This document shows, piece after piece, positions 15,056 through 15,904 of a DNA stretch of 15,904 nt. The position numbers and the translations under genes are program-made. The number at the start of each line of letters is the position of its first letter. The first letter of the stretch is position 1. Source of the DNA: an uncultured Bacteroidales bacterium (GTDB lineage Bacteria > Bacteroidota > Bacteroidia > Bacteroidales > Muribaculaceae); the NCBI GenBank assembly GCA_947177325.1, contig CAMWUH010000020.1, positions 1 through 15,904 of the forward strand. The letters run 5' to 3'. The notes under the pieces were generated by a model. That model was not told where the DNA came from. It did no database searches and saw only the letters and a program-made list of their open reading frames with translations.

Positions 15056-15606
15056 CGGTAATCTATTGACCAGGGGAAACGAATTAAAACTTCAGCTTGG
15101 GGATAGAGCACGAAATCGGGCTTAATCAGAGGATTGAGCGTGGTTACGTTGAGCACCGCCGTCAGCACCTCTGCCTGCGGGTATCGCTGCTTTATGGCCT
15201 GCACTACCGTGCGCAAGGTTACTCCGGAGTCGACGGCATCGTCAACCATCAGGATGGTTGTGGCATTGAGGCTCAGGTCGGGCAGTTGAATCGACTCTGT
15301 CGTCATCGGTTTCGGAGTCTTGCGAGCCAATCGTTTTGCCTCAAGAAGACGTAACCGGTCGCGTAGCCAAAGGGGTAACGCCCTGACAACAGTTTTCACC
15401 CACTTCCGCTCCTTGCGGGCAGTTGAGGGCCGACGGAGCGTAACGGAGCTGTGTGGCAATTGCGGAAACATTTCCTGCGCAACAAAGTCGCCTCCCGAAG
15501 CTATTCCTATCACTACGTCGGGGTGTACTCCAGCCGATGCAATCAGCTGTTGCAGCCGGACGCAAGCATGAGTAAATTCATTGGGATTGAGAGTGATAAC
15601 TTTCAT
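15052..15606 (-). CDS. Type I phosphoribosyltransferase-family protein
   Basis: The 184-residue protein has the PRPP-binding motif ILMVDDAVDSGVTL (118-131) and the IGIASGGDFVA strand-loop (33-43) typical of type I phosphoribosyltransferases, which transfer ribose 5-phosphate from PRPP to a base or other acceptor. The acceptor cannot be read. Between these lies a basic, probably helical segment (62-98) with RALPLWLRDR at 75-84, not part of the usual purine-salvage enzymes and similar to a segment of the next gene. The gene overlaps the HAD phosphatase by four bases. A PRTase followed by a phosphatase could make and then dephosphorylate a ribosylated product; that is inference. It lies downstream of the tRNA terminator. 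No promoter matching the consensus was seen in the 60-base gap. Confidence 0.88.
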   Translation of the reverse strand: MKVITLNPNEFTHACVRLQQLIASAGVHPDVVIGIASGGDFVAQEMFPQLPHSSVTLRRPSTARKERKWVKTVVRALPLWLRDRLRLLEAKRLARKTPKPMTTESIQLPDLSLNATTILMVDDAVDSGVTLRTVVQAIKQRYPQAEVLTAVLNVTTLNPLIKPDFVLYPQAEVLIRFPWSIDYR

Positions 15607-15670
15607 TGCAGAGGATGACCCGGATAATATGGGAGTGGGTGGGATTACGTTAGTGTCTAAAAGAGTGACA

Positions 15671-15714
15671 AAATAAAAAAAGACCCAAGCGAGTGAAAAT
15701 CACAAGCTTGGGTC
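15671..15714 (-). terminator. Rho-independent terminator of the tRNA unit
   Basis: Arms GACCCAAGC (15682-15690) and GCTTGGGTC (15706-15714) pair perfectly over nine bases, with an inner GTGA/TCAC extension. On the minus strand T7-A-T4 follows. It starts just after the tRNA-Leu 3' end, so it ends the tRNA transcript. Confidence 0.92.
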
Positions 15715-15718
15715 AAGG

Positions 15719-15802
15719 TGTCCGAAATGAGACTCGAACTCACACGATCTAATGATCACTACCCCCTCAAAGTAGCGCGTCTACCAATTCCGCCATCCGG
15801 AC
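15719..15802 (-). tRNA. tRNA-Leu (GAG)
   Basis: On the minus strand a complete class II cloverleaf folds: acceptor GTCCGGA with TTCGGAC, D-arm GCG/CGC, anticodon stem CTACT/GGTAG with loop TTGAGGG giving anticodon GAG, a long variable arm (about 15 bases) and T-arm GTGAG-TTCGAGT-CTCAT. The discriminator base is A, as expected for leucine. The 3' CCA is not encoded; the gene is followed by CCT. Confidence 0.95.
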
Positions 15803-15850
15803 ATTTTTGCTTTCATTCGTGACAAACGATTGAATTAGCAGCAAGGGTTG

Positions 15851-15904
15851 AGCGAAAAACGGGACTCGAACCCGCGACCCCAACCTTGGCAAGGTTGTGC
15901 TCTA
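15851..15904 (-). tRNA. tRNA-Gly (GCC), 5' part cut off by the window end
   Basis: On the minus strand the 3' two-thirds are present: anticodon stem CAACC/GGTTG with loop TTGCCAA (anticodon GCC), T-arm GCGGG-TTCGAGT-CCCGT, acceptor 3' strand TTTTCGC and discriminator T, fitting glycine. The 5' acceptor and D-arm lie beyond position 15904. CCA is not encoded. It lies 48 bases upstream of tRNA-Leu, probably in the same transcript. Confidence 0.93.

Overview
The window looks like chromosomal core sequence of a Bacteroidales bacterium, most like the Muribaculaceae (a family-level guess from protein character and roughly balanced base composition; the order is more secure). Three promoters fit the Bacteroidetes sigma-factor pattern, TTTG or a close variant, a 20-base spacer, then TAnnTTTG. 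The proteins are of typical Bacteroidales type, and no mobile element or phage gene is visible.

Left part (1-7253), nearly all on the minus strand: a 36-37 base tandem repeat built from GTGTAGC units near the edge, then, read right to left, deoxyribonuclease IV (nfo), an MFS transporter of the sugar:cation type with a large extra extracytoplasmic segment, an outer-membrane porin-like barrel, a glutaminase-family protein and NADP-type glutamate dehydrogenase (gdhA). Hairpin terminators follow the transporter, porin, glutaminase and gdhA, so these are mostly separate transcription units. The glutaminase-family protein has lost the catalytic serine and other conserved motifs and may not be a glutaminase at all.

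Middle (7350-11454), plus strand: a compact divergent promoter region separates nfo from a run of three genes, shikimate dehydrogenase (aroE), a YeiH/UPF0324 membrane protein and a ComEC/Rec2-family DNA-uptake channel. The gaps are 47 and 23 bases and no internal terminator is seen, so one operon is likely. comEC carries an in-frame array of 9-base TGTAGCA units inside a membrane helix, echoing the repeat at the left edge.

Right part (11431-15904), minus strand: two tRNA genes (Gly-GCC, cut by the window end, then Leu-GAG) with a terminator; a translationally coupled phosphoribosyltransferase and HAD phosphatase that share an unusual RxxPLWxRxR segment; a Bacteroidetes-type acyltransferase with its own promoter; and a membrane-anchored metallophosphoesterase followed one base later by an HPPK-like (FolK-like) protein, which overlaps the end of comEC head to tail.

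No obvious new defence or mobile system is present. The best leads are the degenerate glutaminase, the paired PRTase/HAD with a shared helix motif, the transporter insert, and the GTAGC minisatellite found both between genes and inside comEC.
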